Shown here piece after piece: positions 12,528 through 27,500 of a DNA stretch of 64,000 bases (positions are counted from its first letter, which is position 1; every line of letters starts with the position of its first letter). Origin of the DNA: Pontederia crassipes (lineage: Eukaryota > Streptophyta > Magnoliopsida > Commelinales > Pontederiaceae); the NCBI GenBank assembly GCA_030549335.1, contig CM060193.1, forward strand, positions 43,881,391 through 43,945,390, given 5' to 3'. The position numbers were made by a program, and so were the translations under genes. The notes under the pieces were generated by a model. That model did no database searches. It was not told where the DNA came from and saw only the letters and a list, made by a program, of their open reading frames with translations.

Positions 12528-15500
12528 ATGAATGGCTCATTTAATGGGCAGATTCTGGTGGAGAAACTTTCTAAACTCAATACTACACAACAGAGCATAG
12601 AGAGTATCCTTCAGTTTGTATTAACCTTTTATACCCAAGAAATAAATATGAACGATGCTTTGTTTTCACTTATAAATACTTACTTACCCTGTTTGGTTTT
12701 ATTTAATTGATTCATGTAAATATCTTTTCCATTTCCTTAAAACATATATTTCTTAGGGCGATGACTTATATATGTTTTTATTAAAGAAGGAAGTATGGCT
12801 ACAAAGTTTTGCGTACCATCCAGTTTTTAGGTGGGCTACTTTTAAGTATTCATGAACTGTTATAATTAATCATTTTGCTGGAATTTATCTCTAGTGATTG
12901 AACTCCGCCTATGTTTTATAGCCGGTCCCAAGCCCGGATAAAGGAGGAGGGTTGTGTTAGGTCCCGACAGCCAGCGTAAAACTCTGTCGAATCTCATGAA
13001 CATGGATCAACGAATGCGGAATGGCGTCGTATGATTCATGTAGCCGACCCCACCTAGTGGGATAAGGCTTTATTGTTGTTGTTGTTATCTCTAGTGATTG
13101 CTTTATATACAATAGAATGTTAACCTTAAAATTAATTGAGTTATAACAGAATGTGTTAGCAGTTCCAATCTTATTTGTTATGTAAAGAATTGACTGATTT
13201 TCTTACAGAGGATTAATATTGTTCAAACTCACTTTGTAACCATCCAGTCGTCTAGGTGAACGACTTTAAGCATTCATTAACCGTTATAATTAGCCATTTT
13301 ATTGGATATTATGACTAATTAATATTTTAAAACTAATAGAATGTGTTAGCAGTTCCAAGCTTATTTCTTATGTAAAAAGTTAACTTATTTTGCTTTATAA
13401 AAGAAGATTAACATATTCTGTTCCAACTTTATTAGAGTATTTCTGCTGTGTGCTCTAAAAAAAAAGAAAAAATCTGCTGTGTGATTTTCTTCAGTATTCT
13501 TTCTAATAACTTCTACATAAAGAAGACATAATACTGTAATTAAGATTTCTACATCAAATTTTAAATGTTCTATGAAAGTATAAATTAAAGTATCATATCG
13601 AGTGTTCTCTTCTTTGAAGAGTATCTTTAGTGTTTTTCGTCTGCAGTTTAACATTTTTATTTGCTATCATTGACATAGAGGAGCGGGAGAAGAGGTATTT
13701 TTCATCAACAATATCTTATGAAGGGGATATATGGTATAAATCTTCTTTTGGGAGGGGAAAAAGATGATAAACCAAGGTGTTAACCATCCATAACCATTTA
13801 TTTAGAAAGCATTTAGAGAGCCAAAGTTTACATTTAAAGCCCATCAGACCGAAAAAAAATGATAGAGGAAGGAAAACAAAAGGAGTTCCATCCCTGCATT
13901 AGGAAGGTGACATGGCTGAGAATGTTTTCCACAATAGCATCTGGCCACCCTGGAAAACCACCTTGTTCCCTTGCAACCATATCGCCCAAAGGAAATGAAA
14001 AAGAGAGCCTGGTCCTTTTGCGAATGGTAGGTTGATAGTGGAGCCAGTTCTCCCACCTTGCTGGAAAGAGGATCAGAAATTAGTCTGTGTTTTGCGAAAT
14101 ACATCTGATGTTGGTTCCATTTCAAACTTCCCTCGAGATGGTGCAGCTGAGAAATCATTGAGCTGTGTCCTTTTCCAAGTCTTTACTGCACATCCTGGAG
14201 GTTGGCGATACCCCAGAAAGCCAGTGAGCACAATAAGAGAGTGGAAATCCTTTGTCTTCTCAGATCCCAAATAAAAATTTTAATTGTAAGAAGGATTTTG
14301 ATTTTTCATATTAGTCTGTAATCAGCAAGCAGAGTGTTGTCTTGAGCCTGGATGGGTCACACAAAATCTCATATGCCTGTTTGACACTAAAGGCATCCCT
14401 GTATCATAGCCAACCATCATTTGCGAAGCTGCCCAGTGTATATACACCAATGAGATTCATCAACATCAGCAGCTCCAAGAGACGATGATCAGTAAGGTTG
14501 CCGTTAAAACACGGGGACCAGCAGCCCTGCCCAGATCCTGAAGGGCGCCCATTGAGCCAGTGCGCTCGCCAAAAGGAGAAAGAATTAACAGTGCTGGGGA
14601 CAGGGAAAGAATGATCTCCAACAGGGCAGCACCTGAGAAACACTCTCCCAGAAGGATGAGGCACTACTCTGCAGAAGAAATCTCAAGTCCCAGGATCTCG
14701 TGTGGCCACCCAAGTGAGGTCCAGAAGATCCTGAGCAGGTGCAAAAATGTGCTGTCCCCACTTACCCAGCAAAGCATCATTAAGAGTTCGAAGAACCTAC
14801 ACACCGAAACCCCCTCCATCAAAGGCCTTCAAATGTGCGACCAAGAGATCAAGCAGGCTCTCCTCGAAAAAAAAAGAAAGAGAGAGAGAGAGAGAGTAGG
14901 CACCACTATGAACTTGATTTCAGCATCACCAGAAAAAGATCTGCACAACATAACATGCTGCAGCTCAACCTGCTTCAGAAGACGGTCAGACATGCAGTAC
15001 ACTGGGAGCGCAGTGAGAATGGAGTTTAAAGGATCAGTCAGTCTCAGTCTCCCTGGGAAAGAGATCTGGCTATCCATCCACCAAGCCTTTTCTTTGCCCT
15101 ACCGATGACCGGCAATCAGTCCCTTGAGCGAACCAGAGGATCAGCAACAGTCAAGCCCATGTAAAATGGGTAGGTTTCCAGCAGCTGTCCTAAGATCGGC
15201 AGCATACATGTTGAGCTCAGCAGTTTCCATGCCGAAAGGATAAATATTAATTCGGAGTACTTTATCTTGAGACCTGAGAACTCACCAAATAGTTCAACCA
15301 TTTTTTTTTGAGGAGAAATAGTTCAACCATTAATGCAGTGTTCTGCGACTCCGGGGCAGAACCCTCGATAAAGAAGATGGTATCATCTGCATATTGGGGA
15401 AGAGGAGTCAGGGTGTTGTTTCCACCAAGGGAAGAACAACGGAGATCATGTTGGATTCACAGAGTGAGAATGCTGCAACAGTCGGCACATCAGCGTCATC

Positions 15501-18500
15501 AAATAGAGAGTTGCAAGTGGGCAGCCTTGATGAACACCCTGTTGTGGTTGCATCCAGCCACCATGCAGCATGTCATTAGTAGGGACAGGAGGTCACGATG
15601 AATCTCTTCATCCAAGGGATTTATAAGTTGGGAAAGCTGTGCTTGGTGAGAGATTGCCACATGAAGTTCCAGTTAATTGAGTCAAAAGCCTTGGTGAAGT
15701 CAACCTTCCAAAGGAAATCCTTTTGGCTGCTTCGTCTCCACGAGATGATGGATTCTGTTGCCATCATGAAACTGTCCGAGATAGTCTCACGAGATCAGAT
15801 ATCATGCAACGCAGCCGGTTGGCAAGCACCTTGGAAATCACTGAGTAGACTGCATTCAACAAAACGATAGGTCTAAAATCAGTGAGGTCTTCCCGGGAGG
15901 AGCTTTTCGGGGTGGGGAAGAATAAGAAACGGTTGAGTCTGTCGGCATCATAGTATTGTGGGTCCACAATACCGTTCTAACTTCTGTTTTTTGGAGAAAA
16001 AGAAGGATGACTAACAAGTGGCTAGTAAATGAGTAACATGGTATTGTGGGGCCCTACTTTAAGTTAATTAATTGCTTCTAGTAAATGAGTAAAAGCCAAT
16101 TAGTATGCATTTAACTGGACCGACTTTGAATAGAATAATGAAATAATGCATTTACCTGGACTAACTTCAATCATTTTTATACGGATGAGAACCGCAAATT
16201 TTGGTGATCATCCTTCTCCTCAAAACAAAAAAAAAGGAAAATAATCAATGAAGACAACAAAGGACACTAGGATATCATTAGTTAAGATGACATATTTTCA
16301 TTTTTCTCTTTTTTTCCCTATGCAACTTCTTTAAAATGTTAAAAGGCCTTGACTATGAGCACAAACTTTTTATAAGTCAGACATTTCCATAAAAAACGTC
16401 CTTTGATGAGCAAAACTAGTTTGTCGTGTAGCCAAACGTCCTTTATAAGGCAGTCAACTTTTCCAACTTAAACATGTTTATCTTTTTTAGGCAGAAAATA
16501 AAATGTATGTCCTTATTTTAGTTAACAACAACAACAACAACAACAACAATAACAACAACAACAACAACAAAGCCTTATCCCACTAGGTGGGGGCGGCTAC
16601 ATGGATCATATGACGCCTCATTGATCCATGTTCATGAGATTCGACAGGGTTTTACGCTGGCTGTCGGGGCCTAACACAACCCTCCTCCTTTATCCGGGCT
16701 TGGGACCGGCTATAAAACATAGGCGGAGTTCCTTATTTTAGTTAACATGTTATGTTATTCCTTTTCTTGGATCTTAAGTCAATTTGAATTGACCACATTA
16801 TTGTGTTAGTTAAAACTCCTGCCTTTGAATGGTACCTTTATGATCCGCACATTTATTTGAAACTTATTTTGACTTATTATTTAATATTCCTAAATGTTGC
16901 ACTTAACTGTCAATAAGCTTTATCACATTGGTGTATATTCCACCGAAACAAAGCAAAGCAGGTAGTTGAAACATGGGCACAGCAATTTCATTGCTCTCCA
17001 AGGGAGCAACGAATATGTTTCCTTTATTTAGCAAACGATATTTTACAAAACAGTCGGCGAAAGGGGTTTGAGTTTATCAATGAATTCTGGAGGGTTCTTC
17101 CTAGTGCTCTAATTGATGTATATGGCAATGGAGGCGAGTCTGGAAGAAATGCTGTCCTAAGACTGGTACATAAAGATTCTCCTTTTTTTCCTCGTCATAC
17201 TAACACTTGCTGTGTATGCTCGTTTTATTTAATGGACTGAAGAGCTTTCTTTGAGTATTTATGTTGAATTAATATATGTTGTCAGATAATAATGAGCCAG
17301 ATTTGCTTTATATGTTTTTTAATTTTTCGAGGGGGGATTTGCCTTATATGTTGACACATAGCGCAGCTAGGAAGCAACATATCAAACTAAGCTGTCAGAA
17401 AATATAATGTTGAGTTCGACTGCTGTGTTACTTTAAAGACTAATTGCACACCTCTAAAAAAATAGATCTGAAATAACATTGCACATTTGCGGCTTGTGTA
17501 GTTATGCATATAATTGTGGGTATCATCATCTGGTTCAGATTATGTTTATAACTGATGTTTAAGTACAAAAGAAAGTCAGCAACAACAACAACAAAGCCTT
17601 ATCCCACTAGGTGGGGTCGGCACAAAAGAAAGTCAGCATATTCGGATAATTTTTTATGGGGAGAGATGCACCTAGAGCTCCCCTTGGCAGGACTTTGGGT
17701 ACTGGGGCTGCATGGAAGAGTGACATTTGGTGAAGAGAGATGCTATGTAGAGAACATAGTACAACACATTATTTCGTTCGCTATGTAGCCTGTGTACATG
17801 TGGTGGTGGTTGGGGGATGTGGTGGGGGTGGGGGGGCTCTTGTTGTGATTCCACTCTCAGTTCTTTTTGTATTTCTCCCACAACCTCGCTTGTATAGCTC
17901 TTTAGAATTTTTTTTTACCTTTACACACAGACGTGGGTGCAGTGGACCTTTACACGCATAGAAACTTCATCTTGTTTGGAGCTTATGCGGGCAAACAAGA
18001 AGCAACATCCACTACAGCTCCCCATGTCAAGCCTTCAAAACATAATACAGCATATTCATCTTTTTGTTATGGAGTTGGGGGACGATTCCTTCTGCGACCC
18101 CATTATCGTAGTTTTTTTGGCTTTCTCCCACACTTTTTTTGAAAGGGGAAAGGATGATTGCCATGTTTGCAATCATCCAATTTTATTGCTATGGGCTAAT
18201 ATGTACAAGTTCAATGATTGGTTATGGCTTTCCTCCACACTTGTAATCTCTTTACTAATTTTTATCATTTTTTTCCCTCGCAAAAAGGAGAAAGTGATGT
18301 AACTTTATTCATTGTCACGTACTAGAGGATAGAATGCCCTTACGAAAGGTTGGCCTAAGGCATACATAGGTCTTATGGTACTTGGATTGTTAAATGGATG
18401 TAAATGATTGCACATGACTGGAAGGAGTGGGCTTTTGATTCTAGAGATGGTCATTACTGTGGACATTAGCAAATTACATTTCATTATGTGCTGTCGTTTG

Positions 18501-21500
18501 TACTTCTGGATCCTTGGGGCTGTTTGGTATTCGGTAATTCATTAGATTATCGGTTATTTTGTTTAAAATTCTCATAGCCTACCAGATATATCATATTTAC
18601 ACATAATATATTAATTTTAATTTCTCTGCTAACTTATATTATCACCTCACATGTGATCCACAATGCATTTTAACAAAACTGAAATAGATAAATTAAGTGC
18701 AGAAGACCCATAATTAATGACCAATGACTAGGGAAAAAGCCCCATAAAGATAATTTCGTTCTACAAGTCATTCTAAAAGTGTAGAAAGGATGCGAATTGT
18801 CTTAAAAACGGAACTGGTCAATTTTCTTTGTTATCCATCTCTAGTCATTTTTTCTTCAACATGAAAGGGTCCTTTTTGGATGAAAATTCTCAGATATCAC
18901 AATTCAGAAAATTCATTCAAATAAACTTCATCTTAGTGAGTTCCTTTTTTTTTTGAAACGAGAAAGAATACTAGCAAGATGGTGGTTATCTTAGTGAGTT
19001 CCTACATTAGGTAATTTACTTTAAATAGCCACTCCAAACCTTTGCACTTTGCTGCCATAAAATTCCATATGTGCATTAAAATTCACTATTTTCCCTTCAA
19101 ACAAAAGTGTATAGTCATTCGTATTGTATGAGAATGGAGAACTGTAATAACTAATCTTTATCTTTCCAGGTAATAACTCTAGCATCTCATGGAAATGCTC
19201 AGCAGAGTATGTAAATGACAGTTATGTTTCATAACTGTGACTTCCCTATTTGAAAAAAACTGCACCTTCAAGTTACTGTTGGCTGTCCATCCATGATTTG
19301 TGTTTGATGCAAAATCTTATCCTGGACTATTTATCCAATTGGATTTTTTAGAGGAATTTCTCTGATAGGATGAATAATGTCTGCTAGTGAATCACATCTC
19401 TTTTGCTTTCAAAATATGATTTACACTGCTATCTTACGATCCTAAATGTAATAATTTTCCAGGTCGATATATGGGAGGACCGCAAAGTATTTGGAACACG
19501 AGGACTAATTCTCAAGGAAGAACTCCTGGGTAAGAGATTGGATAATAAAAATAGAATGGGGAAGCTTATTCACAAGTTGGTTAGTATTCTTTTGCTCTTT
19601 CCTTTTTTTTTTCTATTATTTAGAATAGCTGCGCCGACCCCACCTAGTGGGATAAGGCTTTGTTGTTGTTGTATCTAGAATAGCTGTGCTATCTCTTCAT
19701 TAAGCTTAGTGGTGTTTGTATGCTTAACTATGCAGAAGCAACCTACTGCAGAAATTCTAGAAAAGGTTATTAGCGGCTATGAACATGTTTGTGATCTTCC
19801 TGTTGATGAAGATGGTTTAGTTAGCAAATGCCAATCTGCTATCAGCTTTATCGAGAACATGGAAAAGGATTTCAGAGGTGATTCTAAATCAACTACTTTG
19901 GCTTACTTTTTTTCTGAAGTAATATTTGGCTTACTTTTTCCCCTCTTTTTTTTCAAGCTAGATTGTTCTTGTTTATTTTTCTAGTTGTGAGTTCATGTTT
20001 TTTCTGATATTATGTTACTGTGATTGTTTTGTTATTTTTTCTTTGGGATCATGCAAGTGATGGTTGGAACAGTTACTAACAATAGATTCAAGATAGTTAT
20101 TTGATGTTTGTTTATTATTATTTTTAATTTTTGTTTTTTGAAATATTGGGGGACCCCTACCAAGATGTAGGCATCCGATTTTATTGAGAGGATAAAGTAG
20201 AAATTACAGACAATAGAAATTATAAACAAAAGGAGCACTAACAGCACTAACACCAAGCACCAAATGTGCATCAATCACCCGACCACAACTTTGTCATGCT
20301 CAACGCATGGGATGTAATATTATCCATATAGTAACGTTCATCCCTAAAGACATGCATTTCTCTTTAACCAAATTGCCCAGATGACAGCCATCGGTAACAG
20401 CTTTTTACGTCTTGGACCATATGTCATGATTGCTTGATGTCTGCCTCCTTGTCTGAATGATTGTCAGAAATGTCTTGTAGAGGATGTCTGACCATTGGCA
20501 TCTTGTAGCTGCCCACGTCTTCCTTGCAAAGACACTAAAAAAATAGGTGGTTGATGCTTCTTCGGCATCTCCACATAGGGCGCGGGAAGAATGAGATGCA
20601 AACAGCCACCTTTTGCGATATCTTTTAGTGAGAAGATGCCCCCGATGAAACAGCCATGAAAAAACTTTTATTTTTAACGACATCATGAGCTTCCAAAGCA
20701 GCCTACAATCGGTCCTCAGCTCATAATCCACCTGTCTTGTTACTGCATGTAGAGCTAAATATGCACTTTTGGTCAAAAAAATGCCCAAGGACCAAATCCA
20801 TGAATCCTTCTTATCAGCTGTCAGCCCCCTAGTAAATTGATGAAATCAGAGATTCGTTGGTCGATAGAGAAGTTGAGAAAGGGGGTAGCCATGCCCCATT
20901 GGAGTGACCAATAGGTGACCAACAATCTGCCACACATGCCTGCTTGTCCACAACAAGGGTATGTAATTTTGGAAACATTTCAGCTAGTGGAATTGTCGAT
21001 GCCCAAGCATCTTCCCAAAATCGAAAAAGCCTTTCATTACCCAAGCAAGTGGATAGAAGTGGTCGGATCTTGGAGAGCACCGACGTCACCCCTCTCCAAT
21101 AGGATGAAGCACCAGATGGCAACAACAGATGTGGTTCCCATGAGACGGTCCTCCTGTGACGTGCAAAAATCACAGGAGACCATCCTCTGCATCACCCATC
21201 AAGCAACACGCCCGTTTAGTGAGAGCTTCATTTGTTCGGCGAAGGTTACAAACACCAAGACCACCCTCTGAAGTTGGCCTGCAAACATCCTTCCAACCCA
21301 CTAAATGTGTACATTGGGTACTAGCGCCCTAGTGATTCCAGAAGAAATTGCTTCTTATCTTAATTATGGTATGTAATTACTTTGATGGAAAGACAATTTT
21401 GATGAATAAAGAATCATCTTCTCCTAACTCTTCATTTGTTGGTTCTTAGTTGGCATCGGGGTTTTAATTAGTAACGGAGTTGAATGCTTTTTTTTTTGAG

Positions 21501-24500
21501 GTGACAATTTTTTTTAGGAGGAAAAGGATGAGCACGAAGTTAGGGTGTCATCCATGTATATATATATATCACTATGAAAGGGAAAATGTACAAGTGTAGG
21601 CTCTCAAGAAGAGAGCAGCAAAAAAAAAAAAAGGAGGAAAATACATCACCTACCCAAATCCCCACTTCTGAAGAAGGAAAGAGCTATGGCGTACAATATT
21701 GTCAACCTGACAACTCTCCACAAAAAAAAAATAATAATTTGGTTGTGCTGAAGCCAAATGGTCCAGGCACCGACCAAAAAGTTCACCAGCGATACACACC
21801 GTTGCTGTTACATTCCTGATGATGCAGTACGCTAGTCTCACTGCACAGTATCACATTGGACCTTCGGTGGAAATGTATGAAAGAGAGAATCTCAGCCTCT
21901 GTGAATCCACCATGTCAAATGCTCCATCCAATAATGCATCTACCACCGACTAACCGATCTGAGTCACCAGTTTACTAGACTACTTGCACTAATGGAGCGC
22001 ATCACGGCATGCCGCCCAGACGGGGTAAGGTGAATGGGTGGTTATGTTTCTGTGGTATTCTTCACACGAGCAATCTACAACTCTTCATGCATCTACTGCT
22101 AGTGAGCATGTCAGCTGAGTTAAGCTACCCCTCAAGATCTAGAATTTTATTTGGATTTTGAGGTGTGACGAAGTCCTTATGGCCCCGTTTGAATCGGTAA
22201 TAGCATCAAGAATAAGCCTTTAATCCTGGGTTTTTTGCCAAGTACTTATTTTTTAAAGCTGTGGGCCCCACAATAATGATGATGGGATTACTCTTTTTTG
22301 TGTGTTCGTGGTGACACTTGGAGTAGCATACTCCACCGAGAACATCTGTTGGATTACAAGAGTCTAATCCAAGATGCCGCCAAACAGGGCCTATGTGGGC
22401 ATATACAGCTAGATGGGCACCTAGCGTGAACACTACATGTGTCTTGTACAGGTCCTCAGAAGAGGACATCAATCATCTTGTCGATGATTGCTCCATCATT
22501 AGAAGTTTGCGATGGGTCCAGCAAGTGGGTGGACATTGACGCCTTGACATTGGACACACTATGGAGACCTCTATGATCGACTTGCACGCTAGGGGGTCAA
22601 GGTTGGGGGCTTCCGTAGATGGGTGCAACGTCGGCAGTCACCTATGCCATATGACCATTTTTCTTTTTTGGGGATGAACGGTGCATATTTGGATAACATT
22701 ATACACCATATAGTCTCTTTGATAAGAGTAAGGAAAGGGATAGTTTTCTTTTTGTGAGGATTCTTCACCCATGCCTTCTCATTCTCTTTGGGCTTTGCCT
22801 AAACTTTCTATACACACCTGTAAATTTTTGTGATTTACAATCTTAATAGAAAAGGAATTATTACTTAAGCTTGGTAGTCATCCTTTTACTTCAAAAAATA
22901 GGTCTGTCTGCTGTCGAAAAAAGATAGTCTTGATTATCATCCATATACTTCCAAAAAAGATGGTAGTTGATGGATGTGTCTTGATTATCATCCCATTAGT
23001 AAGACTATTGTTAAGTCTTGGTGTTCTATTTCCTGCTAGGATAAGATGATTTGTTCATGTCTGCACCATCTACTGTAGTCTTAGAATGTGTTAAAGTATA
23101 AGATATTCTTCAATGATATGTGAGGTGCTAAAATACATTAGGAGGTTTTTAAATGGTTTGTTGTTTTGAGTTTTTTATTCCTCTTTCCCTTCAATTTTCA
23201 TGAGAGAGATGCTTGTATACTTACAAATGGAATATACAGTTGGATTCCAAAACTCATACTTTGCTTTGAAGTTTTGTTGGGTCCCATGAAAATTAGCCTC
23301 CAATTATGTACTGCAATTTATATTGGGTGTTTTTCAAGTTTTTTTTTATTGCATGTTCTGGTCCATCGAGATAAGGAGACTTGGTGGTGGAATGAGGAGG
23401 TCCAAGAAAAGGTGCGTAATAAGAAGAATTGTTTCAAGGCGATACACTTGGACAATAGTTCTGACAATTGGGAAAAGTATCGTTTGGCGAAAAGGGAGGC
23501 TAAGAAGGCAGTTAGTGATGCTCGTGCTAAAGCATATGAGGGGTTTTATAAGGAGTTAGGGACAAAGGCTGGTGAACAAAGGATTTACAAGATTGCAAGG
23601 AATAAAGAGAAGGAGTCGAGAGATTTGGATCAAGTAAGATGCATAAAAAATGAAGTTGGCAAGGTTTTAGTTACTGAAGGAGATATTAAGAACAGATGGG
23701 AAGAGTATTTCTATAAGCTATTTAATGATGGATGTGAAGGTTCCCGTTGTGATTTGGAGGACTTGACAGTTAGCGAATGTGAGCAGGTCATTTTATCGTA
23801 GAATTAGAGTCTCGGAGGTTAGCGAAGCTCTTAAGAAAATGGAGAATGGTAAAGCCGTTGGACCGGATGGTATACCGATTGAAGTTTGGAAATGTTTAGG
23901 AGAAAAATGTGTGTTGTGGTTATGTAAACTATTTAATGAGATTTTACGGTCGAAAAAGATGCCTGATGATTGGAGATTAAGTACATTAGTTCCTATTTAC
24001 AAAAATAAAGGGGATATTCAGAATTGTGCAAATTATAGATGGATTAAACTTATGAGTCACACTATGAAATTATGGGAAAAAGTGATTGAGCATAGATTGA
24101 GAATGGAGATTAGTATTTCTGAGAGACAATTTGGGTTCATGCCAGAAAGATCCACTACAGAGGCGATTTATTTACTAAGGGGGATGATGGAGAAGTATCG
24201 AAGTAGGAGAAGAGACTTACATATGGCTTTCATTGACTTAGAGAAGGCGTATGATCGGGTACCAAGGGATGTACTTTGGAAAGCCTTGCAAAAGAAGAGG
24301 GTGAATGTTGCCTACATTAAGGTAATACAAGATATGTACGATGGGGCATTGACTAGGGTTAGGACACCCGGAGGTGAGACAAATGAATTTCCTATAGGAA
24401 TTGGCCTACATCAAGGATCAGCTTTAAGCCCGTATCTATTTAACTTAGTTATCGATGCTATAACCGAGAGTATCACAGAGGAGGTACCTAAGTGCATGCT

Positions 24501-27500
24501 ATTTGCGGATGATATAGTACTTTTAGCGGATTCAAGAGAAGAGATTAATACAAAATTGGAAATATGGAGAAATACGTTGGAGTCAAAGGGTTTTCGTTTA
24601 AGTAGGAATAAAACAGAATATATGCATAGCAATTTCACAAATAAACAATTTAGAGACGATTTGAAAGTTAGGCTAGGGGAGGATATAATTCCTCAAGTGA
24701 CAAAGTTTAAATATTTAGGATCAATTGTAAGACAAGATGGTGAGATTGATGACGATGTTAATCATAGAATTCAAGCTGGTTGGTGTAAGTGGAGGAAAGC
24801 CACTGGAGTTCTTTGTGATAGAAAAGTACCCAATAAAGTTAAAGGAAAATTCGCCAGCAGTGTTATATGGTAGTGAATGTTGGGCTATGAAGGGACAACA
24901 TGAACGTAAAGTGGGGGTAGCCGAAATGAGGATGTTGAGATGGATGTGTGGTCATACAAGATTAGATAAGATTAGGAATGACCATATACGTGAACGAGTC
25001 GGAGTGGCTCCTATTAGTGAGAAAATGGTAGAGAATCGTTTGAGATGGTTTGGTCATGTTGAGAGAAGACCATTAGATGCGTCAGTAAGAAAAGTAGATC
25101 AAATAATCTGGAGTCCGATTAAAAGAGGGAGAGGGAGGCCAAGGCGGACACTTGGCGAACTAATAGAGCAAGATCTATTGGTGTATAATATACCGAAAGG
25201 TTTGGTTACTAATAGAGCGGAATGGCGTCGTATGATCCATGCAGCCGACCCCACCTAGTGGGATAAGGCTTTGTTGTTGTTGTTGTTGCATGTTCTGGTC
25301 CATGAGAATTTTTCATGTCAAGCTTGTTAGAATGTTTTCACATGGACTAGCAGCAGTTTGTCCAATGTCATCTTGACCCATTATTTCCATGATGATTCAT
25401 TTTTTAGTCTGTTTGCTTCTGTGAATTTAATCGTTTGCATCATCAACTTGAACATTATCAGACCTTAAGATGCATTTCAGTTGACATTTTTTATAGAAAG
25501 ATCAGTCATCTTTATCATCCATTCTTTTGTATATCCACGGGTGTCTATTTTGCTGCTTCGCAATTAATTTGACCTTTTTTCATTTACTTATGATATTATA
25601 TGTACATTTATTGAATGTCACATGATATGTGCTCAGAGATTGTTCAGTTTATAAAATGATTTTCCATGTTCTTTATTTTGTTTGGTTTTCCAATTCTATC
25701 TGATGTTTCATAGGTAACACACATGGATCCGAATTTGCAAGGGAGATGCAGTTTCAGCATGGTGTACTGAGAGAATGTATGAAACAGCTGAAGAAACTTG
25801 AATCTTCGAGAGAAAACCTAATTTTTTATCTTAAGGAGGCACTTCATGAGCAGGTTCTATTGAGTTTGGCTATAGTTATTGATTGCAGCGTAGTTTTATA
25901 CTTTGTTTTGTGACATAATTTATTGACATTTGGTCTCCAGGAGATAAAGAGCGAACAAATTCATCACCAACTTCAGGTACAATTATAGTCATTGAATGTT
26001 TTTAGTTTAACATGTTTTCTCTGGTTAGCTTTCAAGAATTTTTATATGCGAATAAAGTTTTTTTGTTTCTATGTGATGCCGTAGTTAGTTCTTAGGTGAG
26101 ACTGCTACTGCTAAATGTGATAACGACAAAACATATTTGAATGACTAGTCAAAGTCCTAGACTCCCTCGGAAACAGGACTGTAATGATTACTGGACAAGA
26201 TCGTGTTGCAACTTAATCCAATGCATGTTGGTCTAAGAACATTCCTTAGTATCTAAAATTAAAAGTCAAGATTTTGCTTGTCTTGTGCAGGCCTGGTGAT
26301 TCTCACTACACTATACCAGGCAAGATGGGCACCTAGCAATGACATCATGTGGTCGATGTCATGCGGCAGATGGGTTAGTGGTCCAGGAGGCATGGCGATA
26401 GATACACAAAACCCGAGTCACCCTCTGCGGTTGAGTCTTTCTCCCAGTCACTCAGAGCTCTCAACAACACCTGGATGACAACCACATAATCTGGTGGTCA
26501 TCCTTTTTCTCCTCAAAAAATAAAAAAAACACAATTGAGGTGGTTGGGGTAGTAGAGTTAGGAGAGCGTCACTGGTGGATTGGAACTAGGCTGCCTCTAT
26601 CTTGGTCCAGAAAAAAAAAACATTGATGATCCTTGTGTTATATGCCCAGAAAGTACATCAAGCCCTTGAGCATCCACTGCCAACACAACGAGCATAGGTG
26701 CCTATGGACACCCTTGCCGAATCAGTGGATCAGTTGGCTGTTGACTAAGATTGAAAATGCAATGATGGCAGAGGGCTCTCCCAATGGCACACATTTGGGC
26801 TATTTGGATGCTGCGAAATGACACTCTTTTCCGTGGTGGGCATGCCTTCGATGACAACATGAGGAATCTTGCGATGGCCATTTTAGGAGATTGAAAATGT
26901 GCTGATTTTTTGGGCTGCCATCTCTGTTTTTTGTTTGTAATCCGGATGCTGGGTTTTTCCAGACCTGTTCGTTTTAGTTTTTTTGTAACTTTTCCTAAAA
27001 GTAATGAAATCCTGGACGACCACCACCTTGCTGGTTGTCCTTTCCCATTTCAAAAAAAATGATTACTCAATACTTCATCCAGGAAATCCAAGGCACAAGA
27101 AACCACTAATTTGTAAGGACCATGAAACCCAATCATATGCTTTCAAAAAATTGACCTTTCATGAGAAGCCTTGTCTCCCTATACACCACCATGCTGCAAT
27201 TATCTCTATGCAATGACATATTTTCTTATATTGGAGCAGCCACTAATGAATGTCACTTACACTTGGTGAATCAATTGTCAAACACCTCTTTCAGCTGATT
27301 CAATCACTATGAGATATATGAGATACCTGAATCGGCCGACAGTGATCTCCTTTGCAGAGGTGTGCTTGGGGTAGTACAAACAACGAGAAACTACTGAGGT
27401 GCTCGTGTTGGCAAATTTCTGGATGACTGCCATCACATCCTCTCCTAGTAGAAGATGGGAAAACCATCTGGCTCTGGTGTCACGCCCTGCTCTCTGCCAT

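Noticed and set aside
16524-16572. CRISPR-like spaced repeats (CAACAACAA runs) at several places
   Set aside because: They are the (TTG)n tails of RTE-type insertions with TSDs; eukaryotic context, no spacers.
22927-22993. Direct repeat GTCTTGATTATCATCC flanking 35 bp as another micro-insertion
   Set aside because: The A run is inside the interval rather than at its edge, so the borders cannot be explained by simple tail insertion. Left unannotated.
24411-24638. Minus-strand ORF (75 aa) repeated at 42657 and 57374
   Set aside because: Antisense shadow of the RTE reverse transcriptase; it recurs only because the element recurs.
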